Source: Chloroflexi bacterium HGW-Chloroflexi-3 (GTDB lineage: Bacteria; Chloroflexota; Anaerolineae; Anaerolineales; Anaerolineaceae). Taken from it: a stretch of DNA of 64,000 bases. A program made the translations under genes and the position numbers. Positions 41,636-50,659 of the stretch are shown piece after piece. The number at the start of each line of letters is the position of its first letter. The first letter of the stretch is position 1. The notes below the pieces were generated by a model. It made no database searches, had not been told where the DNA came from, and worked only from the letters and a program-made list of their open reading frames with translations. The stretch lies in assembly GCA_002842045.1 (NCBI GenBank), contig PHBX01000014.1:1-64000 (forward strand), in the 5' to 3' direction.

Positions 41636-42637
41636 TTAATCCAGGAACTTGCAGGCTTTTCGAAAGTCAAATTCAAATAGAGGATGACCTTCGCGATAAG
41701 TCTTCAACACCAATTCATAGAACGAATGGTACTGTGAGCCGGGCACATTGGCCTGGTGCATGGCGACCAGGGTGATCAGATTCTGAAGCCGTAAACAGAT
41801 CGGTAGCAGGTTCAACCACTTGTCATCCAGATAATTTTCCTCCTCATAGCCACGCATAAACCAGACAATATATTCACACAAACGGGTCTCCCAATCTGGT
41901 TCTTTGAACATGCTGGAATAGAGCGGCATGGCAACAGCAATGTCATTGATAAACCAGTTGTAAGCACAGTCGTCAAAATCAAATAAAGTGATTTTTCCAT
42001 TCTCGACATGAAAATTAGTCGGGTTCACATCATTGTGAACAAGTCCATAATCATCCGGACTGGTGGGCAACTGGCTGAATTGTTGTAGGATTTCATTCAT
42101 TTCATCAGCTGCTTCCTTCTGGTCAGGTGGCAGGTACTGTCTGGCGTTTTTCAGCATGTCAACCTCGTACCATTCCGGCCGTCTTTCAGGCAAATGGATA
42201 GGGTTGAACCCTTTGGTTGCCTTATGCATTTTACCCATAATACGACCCAGGTTCTGAAATAAAGCTGTATTCCATTGGGCGGGATCAGCGTTTTCGATCA
42301 ATTGACCAGGCGCGAAGGTAAAAGCGACGGCGGTGAAATAGGAGTCCTGAACCGGAAAAACTTCTGTAAAACGCTTGTTTTTCGATAGATAAGGATTAGC
42401 TACAGGGACACCATAATCGTGTAGATAATTCACCCAATCCAATTCAGCTACAATCTGTTCTTCGGAGCGATGCGAGCTATGGGTGATGCGCAGAATTTTC
42501 CAGCGGTTTTCACTACGAAATTGGTACACAAAATTTGCCACATCATCCAGTAACTCAATCTTTCCACGACCGAACCATTGGGCAGCGGCTTTGCTGATCA
42601 GCTGATTATTCATTAAAGTGCGGATTTCTTCTTTCAT
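41636..42637 (-). CDS. Aminoglycoside-phosphotransferase-fold (APH/HSK2-like) kinase
   Basis: 333 residues from ATG 42637; an alternative start is 42613 (MNNQLISKAAAQWFG). The kinase-like catalytic loop is DYGLVHNDVNPTNFHVENG, and the metal-binding Asp is in ITLFDFDDCAYNWF. The N-lobe is the beta-rich part WKILRITHSSHRSEEQIVAE. The family phosphorylates small molecules such as homoserine, choline or antibiotics; this member's substrate is unknown. It follows the MBL-fold gene with 18 nt between, so they may be cotranscribed. Confidence 0.75.
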   Translation of the reverse strand: MKEEIRTLMNNQLISKAAAQWFGRGKIELLDDVANFVYQFRSENRWKILRITHSSHRSEEQIVAELDWVNYLHDYGVPVANPYLSKNKRFTEVFPVQDSYFTAVAFTFAPGQLIENADPAQWNTALFQNLGRIMGKMHKATKGFNPIHLPERRPEWYEVDMLKNARQYLPPDQKEAADEMNEILQQFSQLPTSPDDYGLVHNDVNPTNFHVENGKITLFDFDDCAYNWFINDIAVAMPLYSSMFKEPDWETRLCEYIVWFMRGYEEENYLDDKWLNLLPICLRLQNLITLVAMHQANVPGSQYHSFYELVLKTYREGHPLFEFDFRKACKFLD

Positions 42638-42654
42638 AAGGATCAGCAAACATA

Positions 42655-43329
42655 CTAATTTTTTGGTTTGAAAACCGAAAAGTCAAATGGTTCCCCATGG
42701 CCGGGGTATACCGTGACGATTCCTTCATGTTTCAAACGCATCAAGCTATTATTGGCAACGATTTGATCATCCATCAATAAAGTGAAAGCAGGTTCTTTGG
42801 TGTTGTCTAACAGATCTCCACTGATCAATTCTCCACTTTCCAGGCGAATCCCAATCGAACCTTTCGAGTGCCCCGGTATAGATATTACCCTGGCTTCTAA
42901 GCCATAACTGCTAAGAGTATTACCATTTTGGAGGAAAATATCTGGTGAAAAACGCCTGGATTTCCCAAAACCAATAAAAAGAGGGACCAGGATTTTGACT
43001 AAAAAGTTAGGACTTTTTCGGTTGAAAAACATATTTCCCTGTTCAGCCATACCGGAATCCTCCGGGTGCATGGCGATTTTTAATCCATATTTGTTTTTCA
43101 AAAATGCAGCATTGCCAATATGGTCAAAATCACCATGGGTGATGATGATTAAAGATAGTTTTTCAGGTGGGCAATCTACTTTTTCCAACTCTTGCATTAG
43201 CATTTTTTCATTATTGGGTCCACCGGTATCGATCAGAAAAATTCCGTTTTGGTTTAGAACAAGGTAACAGTTTACGGTTCCCATTCCCAATGGCATTGGC
43301 AGGGTGATTTTTAAAATTTTCTGGTTCAT
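42655..43329 (-). CDS. Metallo-beta-lactamase-fold hydrolase
   Basis: 224 residues from ATG 43329, chosen for its AAGGAGAACTG context; the frame is open further upstream through a helical stretch (ITREHFVELFDMEAETLSGF) that may be a remnant. The zinc motif is ITHGDFDHIGNAAFL, with further ligands in SIPGHSKGSIGI, the Asp in ELISGDLLDN and the last His in YPGHGEPFDF. Glyoxalase II-like enzymes or general hydrolases have this plan. The N-terminal LPMPLGMGTVNCYLV is also typical. Confidence 0.8.
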   Translation of the reverse strand: MNQKILKITLPMPLGMGTVNCYLVLNQNGIFLIDTGGPNNEKMLMQELEKVDCPPEKLSLIIITHGDFDHIGNAAFLKNKYGLKIAMHPEDSGMAEQGNMFFNRKSPNFLVKILVPLFIGFGKSRRFSPDIFLQNGNTLSSYGLEARVISIPGHSKGSIGIRLESGELISGDLLDNTKEPAFTLLMDDQIVANNSLMRLKHEGIVTVYPGHGEPFDFSVFKPKN

Positions 43330-43446
43330 CAGTTCTCCTTCCTGCATGAATCCGCTCAGGGTCTCCGCTTCCATGTCAAATAGTTCCACAAAATGCTCCC
43401 GGGTGATCAAATAACATGTGCCTTTCAGGCTGACCTATGGATGAGA

Positions 43447-43833
43447 TTATTTCATTCTATCAGCCAGAGCAGCCTTCACCGCATCACTGGCGTTAAATAT
43501 GCCACGAACTTTAATCTCCTCGATGACTTCCGTTGCCAGCTCGGGTGGAATATCATCCTGCAGGTGCAGCATCCCGATTACTGAGAGAGATAGTTTCTTC
43601 CCTTTCTGTTTTCGCTTTTCCAGATCTGCCCGGTTGAAAGACAAAACCCCGATCACGGAGGAATGCCGGGTCACGGATTGTTGAATCTCGAAGGTGTGTT
43701 TCTCCAGTTGGGAGCGGATGGCCGTGCGGATGAAATCGGTACGATTACTATACAGCCCTTCATTAACCAAAGTGTCAACTTTTCCCAGATCGACAGCGGA
43801 CATATTGATCGTTATTTTTTCGGTATCTGACAT
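43447..43833 (-). CDS. CopG-family ribbon-helix-helix regulator
   Basis: 128 residues. The RHH domain is in the first 45: TEKITINMSAVDLGKVDTLV, then NEGLYSNRTDFIRTAIRSQL, i.e. a beta strand and two helices, preceded by acid residues. The C-terminal part has a beta strand HSSVIGVLSFNR and helices, probably for dimer or ligand contacts; it lacks the His/Cys set of NikR. It is the second gene after the GNAT remnant and probably binds the GGATGG palindrome at 44325 in its own promoter (inference). Confidence 0.7.
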   Translation of the reverse strand: MSDTEKITINMSAVDLGKVDTLVNEGLYSNRTDFIRTAIRSQLEKHTFEIQQSVTRHSSVIGVLSFNRADLEKRKQKGKKLSLSVIGMLHLQDDIPPELATEVIEEIKVRGIFNASDAVKAALADRMK

Positions 43834-43850
43834 AATTCCTCCTTTGATTG

Positions 43851-44311
43851 TTATTGGTTCAGATATTCCAGCACCTGGCTGATTTCCATTTGCCAGAGAA
43901 TGCTGCTCATATAAGGTTTGAAGCCGAGTTCATTGTTGATACACAGCATAGCTGCATTTGTATCGGCATTCGTGGTACGCACAAATTTGATTTCCGGGTG
44001 GAGCTTGAGCAGTCTGTCCAACATGGCTGCTTTTAACCAGCGTCCCAATCCTTTGCCGCAAAATTGAGGAAAGACTCCGGTCATATTCTGACGCAGGATC
44101 TCAGGGCTGTTCGAATTCCAGGCGCACCACATTTTCAAGTCAACAAACGAGGGCAGACTTTTCATCTGGTTGGTGGTTTCTTCCAATGGAATGGGGGGAT
44201 CGTCAGGCTGGCGTTCGAAGCGGACAGTGTTGATAATTTTATTCAAGGCGAAGCACTCTTCATCGCGGGCAGTTTTTACATTAAGAAGATGAATTTCGTA
44301 TAGTTTTTCAT
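43851..44311 (-). pseudogene. Double-GNAT acetyltransferase with internal deletion and a frameshift after the start
   Basis: ATG at 44311 is preceded by AGAAGGAG but the frame stops after 11 codons. One base change in the A5 run right after the start (adding one A) gives KLYEIHLLNVKTARDEECFA and continues into LNKIINTVRFERQPDDPPIP. That is the first GNAT half. The text jumps after MWCAWNS to ILRQNMTGVFPQFCGKGLGR, which belongs to the second GNAT half with its acetyl-CoA loop. About 150 of the usual 300 codons remain. The TTG-start ORF at 44246 is the truncated readable part. Confidence 0.6.
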
Positions 44312-44324
44312 TATTCTCCTTCTA

Positions 44325-44425
44325 ACCATCCAATTGGATGGTAGATAGATGATTTTTTTAATATTATAAAGAATAAATTGATTTTGTCAATAGAGAAAAC
44401 ATCTGTATGGATGGCGGATGGATGG
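44325..44425 (-). promoter_or_regulatory. Consensus promoter flanked by GGATGG operator repeats
   Basis: Minus strand TTGACA (44390-44385), 16 bp, TATAAT (44368-44363). ACCATCCAATTGGATGGT (44325-44342), a perfect 18-bp palindrome, lies about 15-30 nt downstream of the predicted start. Upstream, three GGATGG half-sites (44409, 44416, 44420) repeat the same word. The arrangement suits repression or looping by the RHH regulator of this operon. Confidence 0.65.
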
Positions 44426-44475
44426 TAAAAATATGAAATGTAGATATAATAGGTGCTGAGCATTTCTCTCAGTTT

Positions 44476-45309
44476 TTATGCCATGATTGATACCACCTGA
44501 AATATTTTTTCACCCAGTTCAATATCTCCAGAGATTTTTATAGACTTACTTGCATTTTCTTTACTTACAGCTTTCGTGAATAATCTCCATGCTGTATTCT
44601 GATCCAATTGAATGCTGGTTACAGCTTGAGTATCATGGCCAATAAATAATTGCCAATCGAATTGATCTCTTACCAATGTCCAGGTTTTTCCAGCTTCCCC
44701 CGTAATTTGGATGGATATACTTGTGCCAACCTCTCTTTCTACAAATCTGTAAGAAAAAGGTAGGGCAAGCATGAATGTGTCAAGAACAGGGGTTAACCAT
44801 TTTTTGTCAGTTAAAAGGGGAAGGTCAACTGCTTCTCGAATATGCTGTTGATGAAGCCATTTTTCAGTGAATTCACGAGCAATATCAAGCCAATTAGGTG
44901 GTAAATGATTACTTGCCCAGGCAACTGTGATTCCAGCTGTTTCATATGGATTCAGTTTTTTGAAATATACATACAGGTACTGATCGGTTAATTGAAGTAA
45001 TTCAATCAACAGTTCTGGGCTTATTCTTTTAGCTGCCTTTACCCATAATTCGTTATTTTGATTAATAATCTTTACGAGTTGATCAAAATTTTGATTTTGA
45101 TTTTCCAGTTTGATCTTTTCAGCAGGATGGTACCAAAGACGACCGAAATTTCCTCCTAATAGATGTGCTGCGACATCCTTTACTGACCAGGGTGAGCAAA
45201 TCGTTAATTGCTCCCAATTAGATGATTTGAGCGACTTGAGAACAGAAATTAATTCTTTACTCAATGCTGGAAAAAGATCTACAACTTGAATAAGTTCTAC
45301 GGGTTTCAT
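44476..45309 (-). CDS. Maleylpyruvate isomerase/mycothiol-dependent (DinB-fold) family protein
   Basis: 277 residues. The four-helix DinB/MDMPI fold is indicated by NWEQLTICSPWSVKDVAAHL (with the first metal His) and the later EKWLHQQHIREAV (two His ligands). The C-terminal third, AGKTWTLVRDQFDWQLFIGH to TAWRLFTKAVSKENASKSI, is the SCP2-like domain of this family. Such proteins are metal-dependent thiol transferases; the substrate is unknown. The ATG touches the stop of an upstream fragment. Confidence 0.7.
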   Translation of the reverse strand: MKPVELIQVVDLFPALSKELISVLKSLKSSNWEQLTICSPWSVKDVAAHLLGGNFGRLWYHPAEKIKLENQNQNFDQLVKIINQNNELWVKAAKRISPELLIELLQLTDQYLYVYFKKLNPYETAGITVAWASNHLPPNWLDIAREFTEKWLHQQHIREAVDLPLLTDKKWLTPVLDTFMLALPFSYRFVEREVGTSISIQITGEAGKTWTLVRDQFDWQLFIGHDTQAVTSIQLDQNTAWRLFTKAVSKENASKSIKISGDIELGEKIFQVVSIMA

Positions 45310-45699
45310 CTATACCTCACAAATTAATTGGATCTGTTTGGCAAAATCCTCCACACTGTGACGTAATGCCAATGGTTCCAATACTATGTATCCAGCATGA
45401 TTCGGGGATGTGTGATTGTTTCCGGTTTCTTTTGAATGTCCGGTAAAGTTGCTGAAAGTTTCAAGAAAGCTTTCCGGATTGTTTCCCGACGCCTAATGGC
45501 AATCACTGGTGCAATGGGCAGATGCTCATGATTATTCATTGGGTTCGCATCAATGGTTTGAAGAACACCTGACTGATGATAAGAGTGTTGATAAAGTCAT
45601 CTTCACATTGGATTTGTACATGCCAATTAAGAAAGGATAATCAACCAGAGAAAAATGAAAAAGGGTAGGCATGCCATCCATATTTACCCTCTTATTTTA
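45310..45699. pseudogene. Mixed gene remnants on both strands
   Basis: Minus 45310-45440 reads NHTSPNHAGYIVLEPLALRH and SVEDFAKQIQLICEV, a folded-looking C-terminus ending right at the next gene's start, with no own start. Plus 45497-45640 reads WQSLVQWADAHDYSLGSHQW, then FEEHLTDDKSVDKV and FTLDLYMPIKK, like the C-terminal end of a GyrI-like effector-binding domain; a stop is immediately upstream. Neither is a complete gene. Confidence 0.4.
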
Positions 45700-45996
45700 C
45701 TATAGATTCAAACCATGACCACCCACTGGATTCGTCTCGTAGCGTTCCCCGAATCCTGCGATCAATGGGCGACCTTGTTCGATGGCTTGCTGCACAGCCG
45801 TGAGTGATAAAGACGCCTGGTGGCTGGCCTGATCCTGCCAGACTTCTGTGATCCAGATGCCATTTAAATCGGAGGGATCATGTGCAATAATATAACTCAG
45901 GCACCCCGGCATATCCTGTGTACCTTTCAATAAAATGGATATCAGCCCATCGCGCTGCCCCTGAACTGCATTTATTTTTCCAATTAATCCATACAT
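45700..45996 (-). CDS. Antibiotic biosynthesis monooxygenase (ABM/YgiN-like)
   Basis: 98 residues starting MYGLIGKINAVQGQRDGLIS at 45996, with GGGAGG upstream. The ferredoxin-like ABM domain contains MPGCLSYIIAHDPSDLNGIW and ITEVWQDQASHQASL, the usual strand with Trp-Asp and the His-Ser helix. Family members oxygenate quinol-like compounds or degrade haem without cofactors. No substrate evidence here. A longer open frame upstream lacks a ribosome-binding site. Monocistronic. Confidence 0.75.
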   Translation of the reverse strand: MYGLIGKINAVQGQRDGLISILLKGTQDMPGCLSYIIAHDPSDLNGIWITEVWQDQASHQASLSLTAVQQAIEQGRPLIAGFGERYETNPVGGHGLNL

Positions 45997-46175
45997 ATTT
46001 TCCTCCCAATCATGATTTTCCTGAATGGATTCATAATCATACAGCAATAAAAGATTGGTTCAAGCAATTCGTACAAGTATCAGAAACATGGAGCTATCTT
46101 TTTTATACCCGTCAAAAATACTTCAGGTAACCTTTGTTAGATTATGATCTTAATTATCCGGGGCAAGGATGAGAA

Positions 46176-46250
46176 ATGAAAAGAAACAGGCAAACCAGGA
46201 TTATTATCCTGCAGACAATTTGCTTGCTTGTGGCTGGATGGAGTGATAAA
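46176..46250 (+). pseudogene. Possible truncated secreted-protein start
   Basis: Behind AAGGATGAG, ATG 46176 opens MKRNRQTRIIILQTICLLVA, shaped like a signal peptide or membrane anchor, then GWS and text that overlaps the 3' end of the hydrolase gene on the other strand. Perhaps the 5' stump of a deleted exported protein. Weak evidence. Confidence 0.3.
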
Positions 46251-46255
46251 TTAAT

Positions 46256-46915
46256 TTATTCAGTCAAGAAATTTTGTATTCTGCGAATGACTTTATCCAA
46301 TACCTCTAGTGAATTCGAGGTATCTCCTGGAAATTCAAGGCTGTGATTGACTCCGTCAATGATCATGAAATTATCTGCGTTTAGGGTTATTAACTGGTTG
46401 ATCAATTTTTGGTCAAAGTATCGGTCATTGGTGCCAATCACAAACAGGTTACTCGGGCAGGTCTGGATTAGATCTCGTATAGGCACCAATTCATTCAGGA
46501 TCGGGGTCAGATAAATACAGATTTTCGGACGTAAAGGCAGATCCGCCTGTAGCAAATGAGGGATTGCCAGGGTTCCCAGCGATTTTCCAATTACGGTCAG
46601 GCGCTTATAATCCCGTTGCATCAGAGCAAGGCGGGCAATCTGGGTAACATCTGTCTGTAAGTCTCCAAATCTCTCATTTAATGTGGATGCTGAGCCACCT
46701 GACCGGGCCTGGATATAATCATATTTGACCTGCACCACATCTGCCCCAACTTCCAGCATGATTTGGGTGGCATAATACAACATGGGCATATCGCAGGTAT
46801 AGTTCAGACCCGGCAATACTAATACCAGATGATCGGTATCCGCATCCTGCCGCAAAAATGTGTTTGGAACAGTATGAGAAAAATCACTTTGGGAAAGAGT
46901 GGTTATCTGGTACAT
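46256..46915 (-). CDS. Alpha/beta-hydrolase
   Basis: 219 residues. The nucleophile elbow is LTVIGKSLGTLAIPHLL (G-K-S-L-G); the acid is likely in FVIGTNDRYFDQKL and the His in MIIDGVNHSLEFPGD. The strand DHLVLVLPGLNYTCDMPMLY has the oxyanion-hole region. Intact small dienelactone-hydrolase-like size. Enzyme class (esterase or hydrolase) is all that can be said. AGGAGG precedes the ATG, but inside the text of a flavoprotein remnant. Confidence 0.75.
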   Translation of the reverse strand: MYQITTLSQSDFSHTVPNTFLRQDADTDHLVLVLPGLNYTCDMPMLYYATQIMLEVGADVVQVKYDYIQARSGGSASTLNERFGDLQTDVTQIARLALMQRDYKRLTVIGKSLGTLAIPHLLQADLPLRPKICIYLTPILNELVPIRDLIQTCPSNLFVIGTNDRYFDQKLINQLITLNADNFMIIDGVNHSLEFPGDTSNSLEVLDKVIRRIQNFLTE

Positions 46916-47296
46916 ATGGACCTCCTGTAATATTGATGCAAATTCAAAGGTTTGCCTCCATTTCGTCCCAAGACTTGAGGATTCGCATTGAATTTCGCTT
47001 TGGGGGAAGGCAGTTTACTGATACTGCTCTACATAATGATCAAATCGCGAATTGATCTCTTCTCGCGGCATGAATCCTTCCGGATTTTGATCTGAATATT
47101 CAGCTTCAGGCAACCGAAACGTCCAATTCGGGGTTAACAGGGTGAAGGAATCCCAGCGATCCGTCCGCCATACATTGGCAGGTGAGTCCGATTTTTCGAG
47201 AACGATATGATCCCGGTTATGTTGTATAAAGTAATAACTGGATGATAAACCAGCTTGCCCACCCCCGACTATTATCATGTCATAGAAATTATTCAT
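46916..47296 (-). pseudogene. FAD-dependent monooxygenase with most of the middle deleted
   Basis: The start NFYDMIIVGGGQAGLSSSYY with the GxGxxG dinucleotide motif and WRTDRWDSFTLLTPNWTFRL are the N-terminus of a Baeyer-Villiger/dimethylaniline-type monooxygenase. After FDHYVEQYQ the frame stops. Further on, in another frame, NANPQVLGRNGGKPLNLHQY appears, which resembles a later block (GRxGGKxLNLHQ) of the same family. The rest (about 300 residues) is absent and the end abuts the hydrolase start. Confidence 0.55.
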
Positions 47297-47381
47297 CGAA
47301 CCTCGTATTTTCTATAGGTAAGCTATGTGATGGTTGTTTTGAAAGCTATCTTGTTGTTAGAGTATAACAACGGAGGAAGAG

Positions 47382-47504
47382 ATGAAAAATCTTTGTATAT
47401 GGATGGCCCCCCAGGTGAGAATCAAAATAGATATGAACGATTATTCAAATATTTGGTTTTCTATTTTGATCACGAAATCATTTTTCCAGCATCACTGTAA
47501 CTGA
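47382..47504 (+). pseudogene. Short ORF with a strong ribosome-binding site, probably a gene stump
   Basis: GGAGGAAGAG lies directly before ATG 47382; 40 codons follow (MKNLCIWMAPQVRIKIDMND onwards) and overlap the isochorismatase 3' end. No family recognised. The good translation signal and lack of continuation suggest a deleted gene, or a small genuine peptide. Confidence 0.3.
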
Positions 47505-47971
47505 TCCATTCTTATCTTTGGAGAAATTTTCAGGGTGAATTGGGTGAGGACGTCATCCAGGCTGGCAATGGAACTTTCCAGAATAACTGCAGTAAAACCG
47601 CGTTCCAATGCGGCACGTAAAGTGGAAAGTACACAATATTCTGACATGTAACCACACAATATCACCGAATCAACCTGTTTTTCTTTGAGAGTTGTTTCCA
47701 GATCGGTCTTCCAGAAAGCGCTGTAATGGGTTTTGTTCAAGCAAATATCATCGGATTGATGGTTAAACTGTTGGTGTATCTTCCAGTTTTCCGATCCTTC
47801 CGGCTTTCGTGTGGATGTGTGTTGAATGAATATGACAGGCCAATGCTGATCCCGAAAAATGGCAATGGCAGCATTGATCACTGGAACGGTTGCCTGAAAA
47901 GTAGATAAATTCGGATTATCTTCTCCAAAGAAATCATTCTGCGGGTCGAGAATAAGAAGTGCTTTCTTCAT
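47492..47971 (-). CDS. Isochorismatase-family hydrolase
   Basis: 159 residues, a little short. N-terminal ALLILDPQNDFFGED with the catalytic Asp, ICLNKTHYSAFWKTDLETTL with the catalytic Lys, and the nucleophile Cys in ILCGYMSEYCVLSTLRAALE, so all three catalytic residues are present. The family hydrolyses amides (nicotinamidase-like) or isochorismate. The C-terminus after LDDVLTQFTL is unusual and may have been altered by a junction with the small ORF at 47382. Start 3 nt after the SDR remnant, so the two may share a transcript. Confidence 0.7.
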   Translation of the reverse strand: MKKALLILDPQNDFFGEDNPNLSTFQATVPVINAAIAIFRDQHWPVIFIQHTSTRKPEGSENWKIHQQFNHQSDDICLNKTHYSAFWKTDLETTLKEKQVDSVILCGYMSEYCVLSTLRAALERGFTAVILESSIASLDDVLTQFTLKISPKIRMDQLQ

Positions 47972-47974
47972 TTT

Positions 47975-48478
47975 TCAGTCCATCAGGTATTCATCTGGCA
48001 GGTGGAAAGGAGGTACCTGTCGGTCATCAATATCGCTGAAACCATATTCACGCGCCAGATCACCGACTGTCCAGGTTTGCCCTGATTTGTTCATTATTTT
48101 TAAATCGGATGCCAGTGCCACCACGGCCCTGCCAATATATTCCACCGACTCGGTCTGTTCATATTCCTCCGGCGAGGGTTCCCTATCTGGAGCAATGACA
48201 GCCAGTACGGTTTCTACCCGAGCAAACAGGTCTTCTACCTCCTGATCATTGGTATGATCACAACGCACAGGGATACCCATTCCACCACGGGCAGTCACCA
48301 TTTCTGCGGTTTCATCAATGGAAGTACCTGGCAACTCGGGTCTTGAACTGGAATCCCGCACACTGCGCCCGGTGACGTATACAGTGGCGCATGCTTCCCC
48401 CAGCACCAGGGCAATTCCACGACCAGCTCCCCGGCTGGCGCCGGTGACCACAGCGATTTTTCCTTTCATGGATTTCAT
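47975..48478 (-). pseudogene. Short-chain dehydrogenase with an in-frame internal deletion
   Basis: 167 codons. The N-terminal half KGKIAVVTGASRGAGRGIAL to VRCDHTNDQEVEDLFARVET is the NAD(P)-binding part of an SDR of about 300 residues. It then continues directly with VIAPDREPSPEEYEQTESVE and YIGRAVVALASD, the C-terminal region. The segment holding the NNA motif and the catalytic Ser-Tyr-Lys is gone. The frame stays open, so a protein could be made, but no dehydrogenase activity is expected. AAGGAAA precedes the ATG. Confidence 0.65.
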
Positions 48479-48698
48479 ACTTTTTCCTTGTTTAAAAATT
48501 ATTTAAATATGCCTTTATATTCACACCGAAAACTATACTTAATGGTAGTCTTCTACTTATGGATAATTCATATAATATCAGATATTAACTTCTCTCATTA
48601 AAGCGTAAGGATGTACAAGTCCTTAAAAACTTTTCTGGAAAGAAAATTGCACAGCTTCTACTAGCAAATTTCATAAATTTCAAGCTGATGGGAATCAT

Positions 48699-49880
48699 AT
48701 GGACCATATCCTAAGATGCCACGACATAGCCAAAACTGATTTTGTGCGTGCGGAAAACTGTTTCCTTTACGATCAACAAGGGCGTCGGTATATTGATCTG
48801 GAATCTGGGATCTGGTGCACGGCCATTGGGCACAGCCACCCACGTGTCAGTCAGGTGATTACTGAGCAAGCCCCCCGCTTAATGCACCTGGGCACTCGCT
48901 ATCCCAATACCATTGTAGAAGATACTGCCCTAGCTGTCCTGGAAGTTACTCAGATTGAGGATGGTAAGTGTATATTCCTCAGTTCTGGTAGTGAAGCTGT
49001 TGAGTTTGGCACCCAGGCTATCCGCAGAGTTACTGGAAGGGATTTGCTTTTAACTTTTTCCAACTCCTATCTGGCTGCATATGGCTCAGCCGGTAAAAAA
49101 AAGACGGATGAGTGGTGTCTTTTCGATTGGCAATTGATAGCAGATCACGAGAATTTTCTAAGTCAAATCCCATTTGAGAAAATGGGTGGATTTGTTTTCT
49201 AGCCGGGAGGTAGCGGATCCGGATTTGTTAAATTTCCACCTCAACAAATCGTTAACAAAATCGCTAATGCAGTAAAACAGGCAGGTGGTTTGGTGATGGC
49301 GAACGAAGTAACCACCGGCATGGGGAGAACAGGCAAGTGGTTTGGATTCCAACATTATGATATTCAACCCGATATCGTTGTGTTGGGAAAAGGGCTTGGG
49401 AATGGTTATCCTGTCAACGCTGTTGCCTTGTGCAGGGAAATCGCTGAGCCATTTGAAAACAGTGGCTTACGCTATGCCCAATCGCATCAGAATGATCCAC
49501 TGGGGTGTGCGGTGGCGCAAGAAGTGATCAACATATTGCGGGAAGAAAGTTGGATTGTGCGTGGAGAAGAGATAGGGAAATACTTCCTGAAAGGCTTACA
49601 AAGTCTGGCAAAAAAACACCCGATCGTGAAGGATGTTCGCGGTTGTGGTATGTTGCTTGGACTGGAGCTTCAACCCCATGAAAGCTTTTCTGTAGAGGTT
49701 CTCTACCATACATTGCTGGAGCAGGGCTTTTTAGTAGGGTACTACCCAGCAGGGAATATCTTACCCATGGATCCTTCATTGACCATTGAACGCGAATCAA
49801 TCGATCAATTCCTTAAAGTTCTTGATTTTGGATCAACCCAAGTAAGGGCTGGAGTGTTTCCATCATTACCAGATGAATGA
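48699..49880 (+). pseudogene. Class III PLP aminotransferase interrupted by a single TAG
   Basis: The frame is open from ATG 48699 to 49880 except for TAG at 49200-49202. Upstream blocks include AIGHSHPRVSQVITEQAPRL and SSGSEAVEFGTQAIRRVTG; downstream GGLVMANEVTTGMGRTGKWF and the PLP Lys in DIVVLGKGLGNGYP. The stop replaces a Glu position in the conserved PGG loop (FVF-stop-PGGSGSG); GAG to TAG is one base. All other features look functional, so inactivation is recent. Suppression or recoding of TAG is possible but no other internal TAG is evident. Confidence 0.75.
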
Positions 49881-49916
49881 ACTAAAAAGGATCAATTTCT
49901 CTCTGTTATTTCACAA

Positions 49917-50615
49917 TCATCTTGCTGATGCTTTCAAACTGAAAGTGCAGGGATAGCGTTCGATCTTATTGTCCTCTACATCATATGGCGTGTACCCGCT
50001 GTAAAAATATTGTGGATACTCGTGCAGGAATTCAATCCGCATGCCTGCTTCGCAGAAAGCGGTTACGATCTCTCCCAGTGTCCAATCCCATTCATAGGAT
50101 TTTTCAGGGATTAATAAATTTGGGTCAGTATAATCCCCCATATTGTCATATTGCCAGACCTGTTTGCGGAAGTAATTGCCAACAATCTGGTTGGGGTGGG
50201 TAGTTCCATCTTCGGCATTCATCACATGCCGGAAGGGATGCCCATCGTGCAGGTAAAAGAATCCACCATCTTTCAACAGATACCGAACGGTTTTTGCAAA
50301 GCGTTGGATATCCGGCAGCCAGCACAATATTCCGGTGGAAGCAAAAACAATGTCATATTTTTCATGCACCCTCTCCATTACCTCCATGATATCTGATTCG
50401 ATGAAATTGGCATCGATGTCCATTTGCTCTGCCAGATGACGGGCATACTTCAAAGATTCGGGTGATATATCAATCCCGGACACTTTTGCACCCAGCAGAG
50501 CCCAGGAAAGGGTATCGGTACCGATATGGCAGAGCAGGTGCACCAGCGATTTGCCTTTCACATCACCGACTTCGCTTTGGATTACTTCATTTAATAAGGG
50601 TGTGCCCTTAAACAC
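49917..50615 (-). CDS. Class I SAM-dependent methyltransferase, N-terminus joined to a foreign fragment
   Basis: 232 codons from GTG 50615. Motif I is reshaped as SLVHLLCHIGTDTLSWALLG, then VSGIDISPESLKYARHLAEQ, FASTGILCWLPDIQRFAKTV and FFYLHDGHPFRHVM, as in methyltransferases of the Methyltransf_25/12 group. Coding similarity continues upstream of 50615 (ATHYKKYHIDKVFKGTP) without a start codon until it meets the end of the next gene at about 50660. The natural start has been removed; whether GTG 50615 is used is uncertain. Confidence 0.55.
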   Translation of the reverse strand: MFKGTPLLNEVIQSEVGDVKGKSLVHLLCHIGTDTLSWALLGAKVSGIDISPESLKYARHLAEQMDIDANFIESDIMEVMERVHEKYDIVFASTGILCWLPDIQRFAKTVRYLLKDGGFFYLHDGHPFRHVMNAEDGTTHPNQIVGNYFRKQVWQYDNMGDYTDPNLLIPEKSYEWDWTLGEIVTAFCEAGMRIEFLHEYPQYFYSGYTPYDVEDNKIERYPCTFSLKASAR

Positions 50616-50659
50616 CTTATCGATGTGATACTTCTTGTAATGGGTAGCTGCCAGAACAC

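Noticed and set aside
49200..49202. Pyrrolysine (TAG) decoding in the aminotransferase
   Set aside because: No pylT, pylS or methylamine methyltransferase is visible and many genes end with TAG; a point mutation is simpler. Kept only as an item to check.
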